DNA of 64,000 bases from Burkholderia sp. WSM2230 (GCF_000472445.1 NZ_AXAJ01000011.1:124001-188000); one strand, 5' to 3'. Positions 26,208 through 34,749 are shown, counted from the stretch's first letter. The notes: generated from the sequence alone by a model not told the origin. Translations and numbers: made by a program.

Positions 26208-27092
26208 ATGAACGAAACCCAGATTATCGAAGTCGCGAACGCCGACTGGCACGGGCGCAATCTGTCCGTGCCGCGCGAAACGCTGCTCGCCGGCGTCGAA
26301 CGCGGCAAGGTGCTGTATTTTCCGAACCTGCGCTTTGCTGTTGAAGGCGGCGAGCAGGCGCTGCTCGATCCCGCGCTCGCCGATCCGAATCGAAAGAACA
26401 TCAGCCTCGAACCGAACGGCGGCGCGCTGCATGGCGTAGCCGGCGACGCCGTCACGCAGTCCGCGGTGCGCGCGTTGATCGCGCGTTATCAGGCGAACGC
26501 GCGCACGTTGGTCGACGGGCTCTTTCCCGAATACAACGGCAAGTTGCGCGTCGCGCCTACGAGCCTGCGGCTGCATCAGGTGGAAACGCGCCAGACGTCC
26601 TGGCGCAAGGACGATAGCCGCCTGCACGTCGACGCCTTCCCCTCGCGGCCGAATTATGGCGAGCGCATTCTGCGCGTGTTCACCAACATCAATCCGCATG
26701 GCGTGCCGCGCGTGTGGCGCGTCGGCGAACCGTTCGAGGACATGGCTAAACGCTTCCTGCCGCATATCAAGCCGCAAATGCCGGGCTCCGCGTGGCTTTT
26801 GAATCTGCTGCATGTCACGAAGTCGCCGCGCAGCGAATACGACCATCTGATGCTCAATCTGCACGACGGCATGAAGGCGGACCTCGAGTATCAGAAGACG
26901 AGCCCGCAGGAGACCATGCCGTTTCCGCCGGGCAGTGTCTGGGTGTGTTTCTCGGACCAGACTTCGCATGCGGTGATGTCCGGCCAGTTCATGCTCGAAC
27001 AGACCTTCTTCCTGCCGGTCAAGGCGATGGCGCAGCCCGAATGCGCGCCGCTCGGCATACTCGAACGTCTCAAGGGCAGGGCGCTGGTTTGA
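26208..27092 (+). CDS. kdoO: Kdo 3-hydroxylase, Fe(II)/2-oxoglutarate dioxygenase
   Basis: This 294-residue cytoplasmic protein starts MNETQIIEVANADWHG; the ATG at 26208 follows an AAGGGCG site. The iron ligands appear to be His140 and Asp142 (LHVDAFP) and a distal His254 (SDQTSHAVMSGQ), with TNINPHGVPRVWRVGEPFE between. It matches the KdoO family shown in Burkholderia and Yersinia to hydroxylate C3 of Kdo, giving the Ko sugar of the inner core. The position between waaC and waaA supports this. It needs O2, 2-oxoglutarate and Fe(II), so the modification should be oxygen-dependent. Confidence 0.9.
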   Translation: MNETQIIEVANADWHGRNLSVPRETLLAGVERGKVLYFPNLRFAVEGGEQALLDPALADPNRKNISLEPNGGALHGVAGDAVTQSAVRALIARYQANARTLVDGLFPEYNGKLRVAPTSLRLHQVETRQTSWRKDDSRLHVDAFPSRPNYGERILRVFTNINPHGVPRVWRVGEPFEDMAKRFLPHIKPQMPGSAWLLNLLHVTKSPRSEYDHLMLNLHDGMKADLEYQKTSPQETMPFPPGSVWVCFSDQTSHAVMSGQFMLEQTFFLPVKAMAQPECAPLGILERLKGRALV

Positions 27093-27162
27093 GCGCCGCG
27101 GCTTATCTGAGTCCGCAGGCTCTGTTGCCCGCCCGTCGCGCGCTCGATGCAGCGGAGCGCCG

Positions 27163-28476
27163 ATGCTAAGGGCGATCTATAACGCGTTGTGGTGGCTCAT
27201 CGCGCCCGCCGCTGTGCTGCGTTTGCTGATCCGCTCGCGCAAGGAGCGCGGTTATCGTCAGCATATCGGCGAGCGCTTTGGCTATGCGCGCGGACGCCTG
27301 CCCGAGGACAACGCGCCTTTGATCTGGGTGCATGCGGTGTCAGTCGGCGAGACGCGCGCCGCGCAGCCGCTGATCGAGGCGCTCATCAAGGCGCGTCCCG
27401 ACGCGCGCATCCTGTTGACTCATATGACGCCGAGCGGCCGCGCGACCGGCGAGCAGATTTTCGGTGACCGCGTGTTGCGAAGCTATCTGCCGTACGACAT
27501 GCCGCGCGCGGTGCGGCGCTTCTTGCGCGCATGGCGGCCGTCGCTCGGTCTCGTAATGGAAACCGAAGTGTGGCCCACGCTGATCGACGAATGCCGTCGC
27601 GCAGACGTGCAGCTCGTGCTGACCAATGCGCGGATGTCGGCGCGCTCCTATAAGCGCGCGGCGAAGTTCGGCGGCGCGACCAAGGACGTGTTCGGCGGCT
27701 TTGCGCGCGTGCTGGCTCAGAGTCCTTCCGACGCCGAGCGGCTGACGGCGCTCGGTGCGCGCAACGTCGCGGTGCTCGGCAATCTCAAGTTCGACATGAG
27801 CACGCCGCCGGAACTGGCGGCGCGCGGACATGCGTGGCGCGCGGCCATCGGCACGCGGCCCGTGTGGGTCGCCGCGAGCACGCGCGAAGGCGAAGAGGAA
27901 CTCGTGCTGCAGGCGTTCTCCGAGCTTGGCGTCGAGGGCGCGCTGCTGATTCTCGTGCCCCGCCATCCGCAGCGCTTTAACGAAGTAGCGGGGCTCGTCG
28001 AGAAAGCGGGCTTGCGGCTCGCGCGGCGTTCCGCGTGGGCGCCGGACGCGAAGGTGGCGTCGGCGGCCGCGGCTGCGAGCGGCGGCGTGCCTGCGTTGCC
28101 GGCGGCCGTGAATGTACTGCTCGGCGATTCAATGGGAGAACTCGGCGCTTACTACGCTGCTTCGGATCTCGCGTTCATAGGCGGCAGTCTGTTGCCGCTC
28201 GGCGGGCAAAACCTGATCGAGGCGTGCGCGGTCGGCGTGCCGGTGCTGATCGGGCCGCACGTGTTCAACTTCACGCAGGCCACGGCCGATGCCGTCGCTG
28301 CCGGCGCGGCGGTGCAGGTGCAGGCCCCGGCCGATCTTGCCCGCGCGCTGCGCGAGCTTTTCAACGACAAGGCGCGGCGCCTCGCCATGGGCGGCGCGGC
28401 GTCGGCCTTTGCCGCGCGTCATCGTGGAGCAACCGCGCGCACGGTGGATGTGCTGATGGCATTGTTGCCGGAGTGA
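27163..28476 (+). CDS. waaA: 3-deoxy-D-manno-octulosonic acid (Kdo) transferase
   Basis: This 437-residue GT30 enzyme transfers Kdo from CMP-Kdo to lipid IVA. A hydrophobic N-terminal anchor (IYNALWWLIAPAAVLRLL) is followed by WVHAVSVGETRAAQPLIEAL, with the catalytic Glu in SVGE. METEVWPTLIDECRR and GGSLLPLGGQNLIEACAVGVP are the other signatures. The length is close to the usual 420-430. It lies 70 bp after kdoO and is the last gene of the inner-core group. No clear terminator is visible in the following 115 bp. Confidence 0.95.
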   Translation: MLRAIYNALWWLIAPAAVLRLLIRSRKERGYRQHIGERFGYARGRLPEDNAPLIWVHAVSVGETRAAQPLIEALIKARPDARILLTHMTPSGRATGEQIFGDRVLRSYLPYDMPRAVRRFLRAWRPSLGLVMETEVWPTLIDECRRADVQLVLTNARMSARSYKRAAKFGGATKDVFGGFARVLAQSPSDAERLTALGARNVAVLGNLKFDMSTPPELAARGHAWRAAIGTRPVWVAASTREGEEELVLQAFSELGVEGALLILVPRHPQRFNEVAGLVEKAGLRLARRSAWAPDAKVASAAAAASGGVPALPAAVNVLLGDSMGELGAYYAASDLAFIGGSLLPLGGQNLIEACAVGVPVLIGPHVFNFTQATADAVAAGAAVQVQAPADLARALRELFNDKARRLAMGGAASAFAARHRGATARTVDVLMALLPE

Positions 28477-28591
28477 GGGGGCGCCTGCCGCGGCGTGCTC
28501 CGCGAATAAATCATATATCCTTCAGAGAACTACTGGCGTATGTCCTTCCAGGGCAGGCGTGTCACGAAACTGCTTTTCGCATTGATCACCC

Positions 28592-29341
28592 ATGACACTT
28601 CTCACCGACCTCGGGTTCCAATGGGACCGCAGTGCTGTCCCGCAAGACGTGGCAACGCATTCCATTAAACGCGTGACGTTCCGTTTTCATCGAATGCTGC
28701 CCGAATTCGTTTGGGATGCGAGCGTACTCGAAGGGAATCCGTTTACGTTTCCCGAGGTGAAGACGCTTCTCGATGGCGTGACAGTCGGCGGTCGCAAAAT
28801 TTCCGATCAGGAGCAAGTGCTGAATCTAGCGGAAAGCTCAAAGTACTTGCTGGCGCTCGTGCGTGATCAGCGTTTCTCACTCGACAAAACTACGTTCTGC
28901 GATCTGCATCGCATCGTGGCGCGCAATGAGGCGCTCGAATGGGGCATGTTTCGTGGCGAAGGCGAGGAAACGCGCTATACGCCAGATATCGGCCTTGGCG
29001 AATTTGGACGCCATACGCCGTTGCCGACGTTACCCGGCGCGCCCGAACTGAACAGGGTGTTTGCCGTCGGCACGCGTGCGTTGAACGAGCAGATTTCGAA
29101 TCCATTTGAGCGAGGCTGCGCGTTCTTTCTGTTTGGAGCGCTGCAACAGTTTTTCTTCGACGGCAATAAGCGCACTTCACGATTCATGATGAACGGCGTG
29201 CTAATGTCGAACGGCATCGACGCCATCAGTGTTCCCGCGCAACGCGCAGCGGAGTTCAACGAGAAGATGGTGCGGTTCTATCTATCGAAGGACGCGACGG
29301 AAATGATGGCGTTTCTTGTCGAGTGTCATCCTGGGGAATGA
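28592..29341 (+). CDS. Fic-domain protein with a substituted catalytic His
   Basis: This is a 249-residue soluble protein. The Fic core is clear: DLHRIVARNEALEWGMFRGEGEE before the loop, then LQQFFFDGNKRTSRFMMNG. The canonical motif HxFx(D/E)GNxR should begin with His, but here position 186 is Gln (codon CAG at 29147-29149). The rest (Phe188, Asp190, Asn192, Arg194) is kept. The GNKRT ending resembles Doc. An ASVLEGN segment at 43-49 resembles the inhibitory helix. No antitoxin gene is adjacent. By eye the gene is AT-richer than the waaA and ure genes beside it, suggesting transfer. AMPylation as in normal Fic proteins is doubtful without the His. Confidence 0.85.
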   Translation: MTLLTDLGFQWDRSAVPQDVATHSIKRVTFRFHRMLPEFVWDASVLEGNPFTFPEVKTLLDGVTVGGRKISDQEQVLNLAESSKYLLALVRDQRFSLDKTTFCDLHRIVARNEALEWGMFRGEGEETRYTPDIGLGEFGRHTPLPTLPGAPELNRVFAVGTRALNEQISNPFERGCAFFLFGALQQFFFDGNKRTSRFMMNGVLMSNGIDAISVPAQRAAEFNEKMVRFYLSKDATEMMAFLVECHPGE

Positions 29342-29373
29342 GGGGCAAGTGCGCCTGCCGCGCCCCTTGGCTA

Positions 29374-30027
29374 TCAAACCTTCAACAGCCCCTTTCGCTC
29401 GATAAACCGTACCACCTCGTCCAGCCCGTCGAGCGCCTTCAGATTGCACATCACAAAAGGCCGCTCGCCGCGCATCTTCTTCGCATCCGAGGCCATCACG
29501 TCGAGATTCGCGCCCACGAGCGGCGCGAGGTCCGTTTTGTTGATCACGAGCAGGTCCGACTTCGTAATGCCAGGCCCGCCCTTGCGCGGAATCTTCTCGC
29601 CGCCCGCCACGTCGATCACGTAAATAGTCAGGTCCGACAGTTCCGGACTGAAGGTGGCCGCGAGATTGTCGCCGCCCGATTCGATGAAAACGATGTCCGC
29701 GTCCGGAAAGCGCGTGAGCATGCGGTCCACGGCTTCGAGGTTGATCGACGCATCTTCGCGAATCGCCGTGTGCGGGCAGCCGCCCGTCTCGACGCCCATG
29801 ATCCGCTCGGCGGGCAATGCGCCCGCGACCGTCAGCAGGCGCTGGTCTTCTTTCGTGTAGATGTCGTTGGTGATCGCGACGAGATCGTACTGTTCGCGCA
29901 TCGCCTTGCAGAGCATTTCGAGCAGCGTTGTCTTGCCCGAGCCCACCGGGCCGCCGACGCCCACGCGCAGCGGCGGCAGCTTCTTCGTGCGCGAAGACGA
30001 GTGAGCGGTATGTTGAGGTGCGTTCAT
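29374..30027 (-). CDS. ureG: Urease accessory GTPase
   Basis: This 217-residue cytoplasmic GTPase hydrolyses GTP to drive nickel insertion into urease together with UreD, UreF and UreE. VGVGGPVGSGKTTLLEML (about 22-39) is the P-loop, ETGGCPHTAIREDAS carries the CPH nickel-binding motif, ESGGDNLAATF follows Walker B, and NKTDLAP gives guanine specificity. It is the last gene of the urease operon, 11 bp after ureF. Weak inverted repeats (29341-29367) lie between its end and the convergent fic gene, but without a T-tract. Confidence 0.96.
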   Translation of the reverse strand: MNAPQHTAHSSSRTKKLPPLRVGVGGPVGSGKTTLLEMLCKAMREQYDLVAITNDIYTKEDQRLLTVAGALPAERIMGVETGGCPHTAIREDASINLEAVDRMLTRFPDADIVFIESGGDNLAATFSPELSDLTIYVIDVAGGEKIPRKGGPGITKSDLLVINKTDLAPLVGANLDVMASDAKKMRGERPFVMCNLKALDGLDEVVRFIERKGLLKV

Positions 30028-30038
30028 GATGGATCGTT

Positions 30039-30719
30039 TTATGAGCGAAATAGCCGCGAATACTGCGACTCGTGACGCGCCGACAGAATGCCGAGCTGCG
30101 GCGCGAAGGTGTTGATGTTTTCCGGCGACGTCGCGAGCGCGCGCGTTACCGCCGCATCAATCGGCCCGCGCAATGCGACGATGATGCGTTGCCCCGCGAG
30201 TTGCCCCAGTGGCACGGCCTTCAATGCGGCGGCGGCCTGGTTTTCCACCCAGCTGAATGCATAGGCGGCAAGCGCGGCGTCGACGGCGGCGTCATGCGCA
30301 TAGGCTGCGAATGCGAACGCCGTGGGTTGCGCGAGCGGCGAGATCGAGGCGAGCGTCGCGCGCCTCGCTGCATCGCCCCATTCCAGCGATACGCACAACT
30401 GCCGCAACGACCAGCCCATCTGCTCGGTTTCGCGGCGCAACTCGGCAGACTCGCGGCTCGCGAGAAATTCGCTGTTGGCTTTCGTGAGACCGGCTGCGTC
30501 GTGAGTGCGCCAGCGTTCTATCTGATGCGCGAGCAACGGCAGTTCGCCATGCGCGAGCACGTCGGTGAGTCCGCTTGCGATCCAGTCGCGCGCGGAATCG
30601 GCGTCGGTGACCAGTTGCGCTTCGATCGCCGCTTCCAGTCCCTGCGAATAACTGAACGCGCCGATCGGCAGTGCCGGCGACGCGAGATGCAACAGCGCCG
30701 TGAGTTCAGCGATGCGCAT
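30039..30719 (-). CDS. ureF: Urease accessory protein UreF
   Basis: This is a 226-residue all-helical protein that acts in the UreD-UreF-UreG complex as a gate for nickel delivery. The start is MRIAELTALLHLASPALPIGAFSYSQGLE, the conserved UreF N-terminus. The ATG at 30719 lies inside the 3' end of ureE, overlapping by 14 bp. The longer open frame upstream is only the other frame of the ureE His-rich tail (its Thr/Ile-rich translation is an artefact). Length is normal. Confidence 0.94.
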   Translation of the reverse strand: MRIAELTALLHLASPALPIGAFSYSQGLEAAIEAQLVTDADSARDWIASGLTDVLAHGELPLLAHQIERWRTHDAAGLTKANSEFLASRESAELRRETEQMGWSLRQLCVSLEWGDAARRATLASISPLAQPTAFAFAAYAHDAAVDAALAAYAFSWVENQAAAALKAVPLGQLAGQRIIVALRGPIDAAVTRALATSPENINTFAPQLGILSARHESQYSRLFRS

Positions 30720-31398
30720 GGTGATGGTGGTGCGCGTGGCCGCAGTTTTCGTCGTGCACGTGGTCTTCGTGATCGTGATCGTGCGCATGGCCGTGATCGT
30801 GATCGTGATCGTGAGCGTGATTGTGTTCGTGGCCGTGGACATGCCCGTGCGCATGACCATGCGAAGGGTCATGCGAATGCCCATGATGCTCGTCGAACAC
30901 CTGCTGCGCCAGCGCATAGTCTTCGGCGAAGCTCTCGTCGTGCCCGTGCTTGTGCCCGCCGCCATACGCGCCGGATTCGGGCTGAAACGGCATGGATACC
31001 TGATCCACCGTCGCGCCGATGCGCTTGACCATATCGGCCAGCACCGGGTCGTATTCGAGCTTCAGATAGTCCGCGCCAATTTCCACCGGCGTATGACGAT
31101 TGCCGAGGTGATATGCCGCGCGCGTCAGCGTTAGCGCGTCTTTCGCGCGGACCACGAGCACCGTTTCGGGCGCCGCCACCACGCGCACGAGGCCGCCGTC
31201 GTCCGCGATCAGCACATCGCCGTCGCGCAGCACGGTGCCGCGCGGCAGCAGCACAGCGACTTCCTCGCCGTTATCGAGTGTGGCCGCGAGGCGGCTCCTG
31301 CGACGCTCGTCGAAAGCAAGAGTCAATGTGGGCGCGCGCTTCACGAGCACCGGCGCGAGCTTCAAATGAGGTGCAATCAGCTTGTCGAGTGTGCGCAT
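30706..31398 (-). CDS. ureE: Urease nickel metallochaperone with long His-rich tail
   Basis: This 230-residue protein has the usual UreE N-terminal peptide-binding domain, a central metal-binding domain (AYHLGNRHTPVEIG) and then an unusually His-rich C-terminus. From about residue 147 to the end, roughly 35 of 84 residues are His in HxH or HDHDH patterns, ending HAHHHHHAHR. It delivers Ni(II) to urease, and the tail should bind or store several nickel ions. It begins 2 bp after ureC and overlaps ureF by 14 bp. The tail is encoded by repetitive CATGGCCA/CACGATCA-like DNA. Confidence 0.95.
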   Translation of the reverse strand: MRTLDKLIAPHLKLAPVLVKRAPTLTLAFDERRRSRLAATLDNGEEVAVLLPRGTVLRDGDVLIADDGGLVRVVAAPETVLVVRAKDALTLTRAAYHLGNRHTPVEIGADYLKLEYDPVLADMVKRIGATVDQVSMPFQPESGAYGGGHKHGHDESFAEDYALAQQVFDEHHGHSHDPSHGHAHGHVHGHEHNHAHDHDHDHGHAHDHDHEDHVHDENCGHAHHHHHAHR

Positions 31399-31400
31399 GA

Positions 31401-33107
31401 TCAGAAGAGGAAGTAGCGTTGCGCCATCGGCAAGACAGTGGCCGGTTCGCAGGTCAGCAATTGACCGTCGGCGATCACTTCATAAGTTTCCGGATCGACG
31501 CTGATCGACGGGCGCCACGCGTTGTGAATCATGTCCGCCTTTGTGATGTTGCGGCAGTTCTTCACGGCAACGATACGCTTGTTCAGACCATAGCGCTCGG
31601 CCACACCTGCATCGGCGGCTAGTTGCGAAACGAAAGTCAGCGACGTGCGCCCCAAGGCACCGCCGCGCGTCGCGAACATCTCGCGATAATGCACCGGCTG
31701 CGGCGTCGGAATCGACGCGTTCGGGTCGCCCATCTGCGCCATCGCGATCATGCCGCCCTTCAGAATCAGCGACGGCTTGATGCCGAAGAACGCTGGCTCC
31801 CAGAACACGAGATCCGCCCATTTGCCCCGCTCGATGGAACCCACTTCATGCGCGATGCCGTGCGTAATGGCCGGGTTGATCGTGTACTTCGCGACATAGC
31901 GCTTCGCGCGAAAGTTGTCGTGCCGAGCGTTGTCCTCGGGCAGCGCACCGCGCTGCACTTTCATCTTGTGCGCGGTCTGCCATGTGCGGATGATCACTTC
32001 GCCCACGCGCCCCATTGCCTGCGAATCGGACGACAGCATGGAGAGCGCGCCGAGATCGTGCAGGATGTCTTCGGCCGCGATGGTCTCGCGGCGAATGCGC
32101 GATTCGGCAAACGCAATGTCTTCCGCAATCGACGGGTCCAGGTGATGACACACCATCAGCATGTCGAGATGCTCATCTAGCGTGTTGACGGTGTAAGGCC
32201 GCGTCGGATTGGTCGACGAAGGCAGCACATTCGCTTCGCCGCAGACCTTGATGATGTCCGGTGCGTGGCCGCCGCCCGCGCCTTCGGTGTGATACGTGTG
32301 GATCGTGCGGCCCTTGAACGCGGCCACGGTCGCTTCCACGAAGCCGGCTTCGTTCAGCGTGTCGGTGTGAATCGCGACTTGCGTGTCAGTGTCGTCCGCA
32401 ACCGAGAGGCAATTATCGATCGCGGCCGGCGTCGTGCCCCAGTCCTCGTGCAGCTTCAGGCCGATCGCGCCCGCGGCAATCTGCTCGAGCGCCGGCTGCG
32501 GCTGGCTCACGTTGCCCTTGCCGAGAAAGCCGAGGTTCATCGGGTAGCCGTCCGCGGCTTGCAGCATGCGCTCAAGGTGCCACGGACCCGGCGTGCAGGT
32601 GGTCGCATTAGTGCCCGTCGCCGGGCCGGTGCCGCCGCCGAGCATCGTCGTCACGCCGCTCGCGAGCGCTTCCTCGATCTGCTGCGGGCTGATGAAATGA
32701 ATGTGCGTGTCGATGCCGCCCGCCGTCACGATCAGCCCTTCGCCGGCGATCACCTCGGTGGACGCGCCAATCGCAATCGTCACGTCCGGCTGGATGTCGG
32801 GATTGCCCGACTTGCCGATGGCCGCGATGCGGCCGTCCTTGATGCCGATGTCGGCCTTCACGATGCCCCAATGATCCAGAATCACCGCATTCGTCACGAC
32901 GGTATCGACAACCTCGGCATGCACGCGCTGCGACTGGCCCATGCCGTCGCGAATCACTTTGCCGCCGCCGAATTTCACTTCTTCGCCGTAGGTCGTGAAG
33001 TCGCGTTCGACTTCGATCAGCAACTCGGTGTCGGCAAGACGCACGCGGTCGCCGGTGGTGGGGCCGAACATTTCCGCGTATGCGCGGCGGCCAATGCGTA
33101 AGGTCAT
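31401..33107 (-). CDS. ureC: Urease alpha subunit
   Basis: This is a 568-residue catalytic subunit that hydrolyses urea to ammonia and carbamate with two Ni(II) ions. The ligands are in their expected places: His135 and His137 (DTHIHF), the carbamylated Lys218 (GLKLHEDWG), His247 and His273 (HTYHTEGAGGGH). The mobile-flap Cys320 is followed by His321 (MVCHHLD). These match the Klebsiella residue numbers plus one. Full length, no defects. It lies 55 bp after ureB and 2 bp before ureE. Confidence 0.98.
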   Translation of the reverse strand: MTLRIGRRAYAEMFGPTTGDRVRLADTELLIEVERDFTTYGEEVKFGGGKVIRDGMGQSQRVHAEVVDTVVTNAVILDHWGIVKADIGIKDGRIAAIGKSGNPDIQPDVTIAIGASTEVIAGEGLIVTAGGIDTHIHFISPQQIEEALASGVTTMLGGGTGPATGTNATTCTPGPWHLERMLQAADGYPMNLGFLGKGNVSQPQPALEQIAAGAIGLKLHEDWGTTPAAIDNCLSVADDTDTQVAIHTDTLNEAGFVEATVAAFKGRTIHTYHTEGAGGGHAPDIIKVCGEANVLPSSTNPTRPYTVNTLDEHLDMLMVCHHLDPSIAEDIAFAESRIRRETIAAEDILHDLGALSMLSSDSQAMGRVGEVIIRTWQTAHKMKVQRGALPEDNARHDNFRAKRYVAKYTINPAITHGIAHEVGSIERGKWADLVFWEPAFFGIKPSLILKGGMIAMAQMGDPNASIPTPQPVHYREMFATRGGALGRTSLTFVSQLAADAGVAERYGLNKRIVAVKNCRNITKADMIHNAWRPSISVDPETYEVIADGQLLTCEPATVLPMAQRYFLF

Positions 33108-33162
33108 GGTGTGGGTCCGGAATTGAGCAGGGCGGGTCGGGCAGCGAAGCGCGCGCGGCGCT

Positions 33163-33468
33163 TCACAGCTTGCCCATCACCTTGCCGTTGAAGCCGTAGA
33201 CGATGCGCTCGCCCGCCAGTTCGACGAGCTCGACGGTGCGCTCCTGGCCGGGCTCGAAGCGCACGGCCGTGCCCGCCGCGATGTTCAGGCGAAAGCCGCG
33301 CGCCGCTTCACGATCGAACGAAAGCGCGTCGTTCACTTCGTAGAAGTGGTAGTGCGAGCCGATCTGCACCGGCCGGTCGCCGGTATTCGACACGACGACC
33401 GTAACGGTGGCGCGGCCCGCGTTGAGTTCGTGCTCGCCGTCGTCGATGAGGAGTTCGCCGGGAATCAT
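33163..33468 (-). CDS. ureB: Urease beta subunit
   Basis: This 101-residue structural subunit of the (UreABC)3 holoenzyme starts MIPGELLIDDGEHELNAGR and contains the family segments VSNTGDRPVQIGSHYHFYEVN and GTAVRFEPGQERTV. Full length for a separate UreB, unlike the fused forms of Helicobacter. It lies 42 bp after ureA and 55 bp before ureC. Confidence 0.97.
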   Translation of the reverse strand: MIPGELLIDDGEHELNAGRATVTVVVSNTGDRPVQIGSHYHFYEVNDALSFDREAARGFRLNIAAGTAVRFEPGQERTVELVELAGERIVYGFNGKVMGKL

Positions 33469-33510
33469 GCGCGTGCCTTTCGTATCTTGAGGGATTCAGA
33501 GTTCAACGGA

Positions 33511-33813
33511 TCACGGGATCGGATGATGCACGGTGACGAGCTTCGTGCCGTCGGGAAAGGTGGCTTCGACCTGGATGTCGGGAATCATCTCGGGCACGCC
33601 TTCCATGACGTCGTCGCGCGTGAGGAGCGTGGTGCCGTAGTGCATGACCTCGGCGACGGTCTTGCCGTCGCGCGCCGCTTCCATCAGCGCCGCCGTGATA
33701 AAGGCGACCGCTTCCGGATAGTTGAGTTTGAGGCCGCGCGCGCGGCGCCGTTCGGCAAGCAGCGCGGCGGTGAAGATCAGCAGCTTGTCCTTCTCGCGAG
33801 GTGTCAGCTTCAT
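33511..33813 (-). CDS. ureA: Urease gamma subunit
   Basis: This 100-residue structural subunit starts MKLTPREKDKLLIFTAALLAERR and ends TFPDGTKLVTVHHPIP, both hallmark segments. Full length. It is separated from ureD, its usual upstream partner, by the gene for a periplasmic binding protein (33946-34749). A hairpin region lies between that gene and ureA. Confidence 0.97.
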   Translation of the reverse strand: MKLTPREKDKLLIFTAALLAERRRARGLKLNYPEAVAFITAALMEAARDGKTVAEVMHYGTTLLTRDDVMEGVPEMIPDIQVEATFPDGTKLVTVHHPIP

Positions 33814-33851
33814 CGAATGAGTGTGGTGGGTGGCACCCGGTTAAGGCGAAT

Positions 33852-33903
33852 CGGGTCGCGACAATGATAGGCATTGCGGATCGCGGACGCGACCCGCGCA
33901 ATG
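33852..33903 (-). other. Overlapping inverted repeats between the binding-protein gene and ureA
   Basis: Two perfect inverted repeats overlap here: CGGGTCGCG (33852-33860) pairs with CGCGACCCG (33888-33896), and CATTGCG (33872-33878) pairs with CGCAATG (33897-33903). In the minus-strand RNA they would form alternative hairpins between the binding-protein stop and ureA. There is no T-tract, so this is more likely an mRNA-stability or attenuation element than a full terminator. Confidence 0.55.
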
Positions 33904-33945
33904 GCGGACAAACAGCGACGCTATCAAGTCCGGCTAACGGTGCGC

Positions 33946-34749
33946 TTACAGATCCGCAGGCAGCGCCGCGCCGAACCACTTCTTCGACATCGTGTTGAGG
34001 GTGCCGTCCTGCTTCGCCTGCGCGATTGCCGTGTTGACCTTCTGCTGCAGGCGCGGTTCGTTCTTGTTCATCCCGACGAAACACGGTGAATTCTTGATGA
34101 CGAACTTCGGCTCTGGCCGGCGCGGCGGATTTTTCGCGAGAATCGCAGCCGCGACGATGTTGCCCGCGGCGATCAGTTGAACCTGGCCCGAGAGAAACGC
34201 GGCGATGGTCGCGTTGTTGTCTTCGAAGCGCTTGATCGTGGCGTTGGGCGCCATTTGCGTGAGGCCGAGTTCCTCGAGCGCGCCGCGCGTCGCGCCGACT
34301 GTCTTGCCGGTGAGATCGGCGGGGCCGCTGACCTTGACGTCGGCGGGACCGAACACGCCCTGGTAGTACGGCGCGTAGGCGGTCGAGAAGTCGATCACCT
34401 TCTCGCGATCCGGCGTCTTGCCGAGCGACGAGATCACGAGGTCGACCTTGTTGGTTTGCAGATACGGGATGCGGTTCGCGCTGTTGACGGGCACCAGTTC
34501 GAGCTTCACGTTCATCGACTTCGCGAGCAGCGCGGCCGTGTCGATGTCGTAGCCTTGGGGCTTCATGTCGGGGCCGACCGAGCCGAACGGCGGATAGTCT
34601 TCCGGCACCGCGACCTTCAGCACGCCTGCTTTGGCGATGTTATCGAGCGTGTCGGCGTGGGCTGCGGAAGCGGTGATCGCGAGGATGGGCGAGACGAGCA
34701 GGGCGGCAAGCAGCGTGCGGCGCGTGAAACCAGGCGTGGGTCGGTTCAT
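33946..34749 (-). CDS. Orphan periplasmic amino-acid-type ABC transporter binding protein inside the urease operon
   Basis: This is a 267-residue family 3 solute-binding protein. An export signal (FTRRTLLAALLVSPILAITASAAHA) comes first; its paired Arg is compatible with Tat or Sec export. The mature part follows, with VLKVAVPEDYPPFGSVG, GYDIDTAALLAKSM and DREKVIDFSTAYAPYY, typical of polar amino acid or small organic nitrogen binders. The ATG at 34749 was chosen because the signal peptide follows at once. No permease or ATPase gene accompanies it. It splits ureD from ureA and has its own sigma-54 promoter. It may feed a transporter elsewhere. The ligand is unknown; an amino acid or other nitrogen source fits best. 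Confidence 0.88.
   Translation of the reverse strand: MNRPTPGFTRRTLLAALLVSPILAITASAAHADTLDNIAKAGVLKVAVPEDYPPFGSVGPDMKPQGYDIDTAALLAKSMNVKLELVPVNSANRIPYLQTNKVDLVISSLGKTPDREKVIDFSTAYAPYYQGVFGPADVKVSGPADLTGKTVGATRGALEELGLTQMAPNATIKRFEDNNATIAAFLSGQVQLIAAGNIVAAAILAKNPPRRPEPKFVIKNSPCFVGMNKNEPRLQQKVNTAIAQAKQDGTLNTMSKKWFGAALPADL

Noticed and set aside
28592..29341. Fic gene as half of a toxin-antitoxin pair
   Set aside because: No small partner gene is visible on either side, and the inhibitory-type helix lies in the same protein.
29341..29367. Terminator between fic and ureG
   Set aside because: Only a 6-bp stem with a 15-nt loop and no T-tract; too weak to list as a feature.
30720..30965. N-terminal extension of UreF rich in Thr and Ile
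   Set aside because: This is the second frame of the His-rich ureE tail; UreF homology begins at MRIAELTALLHL.
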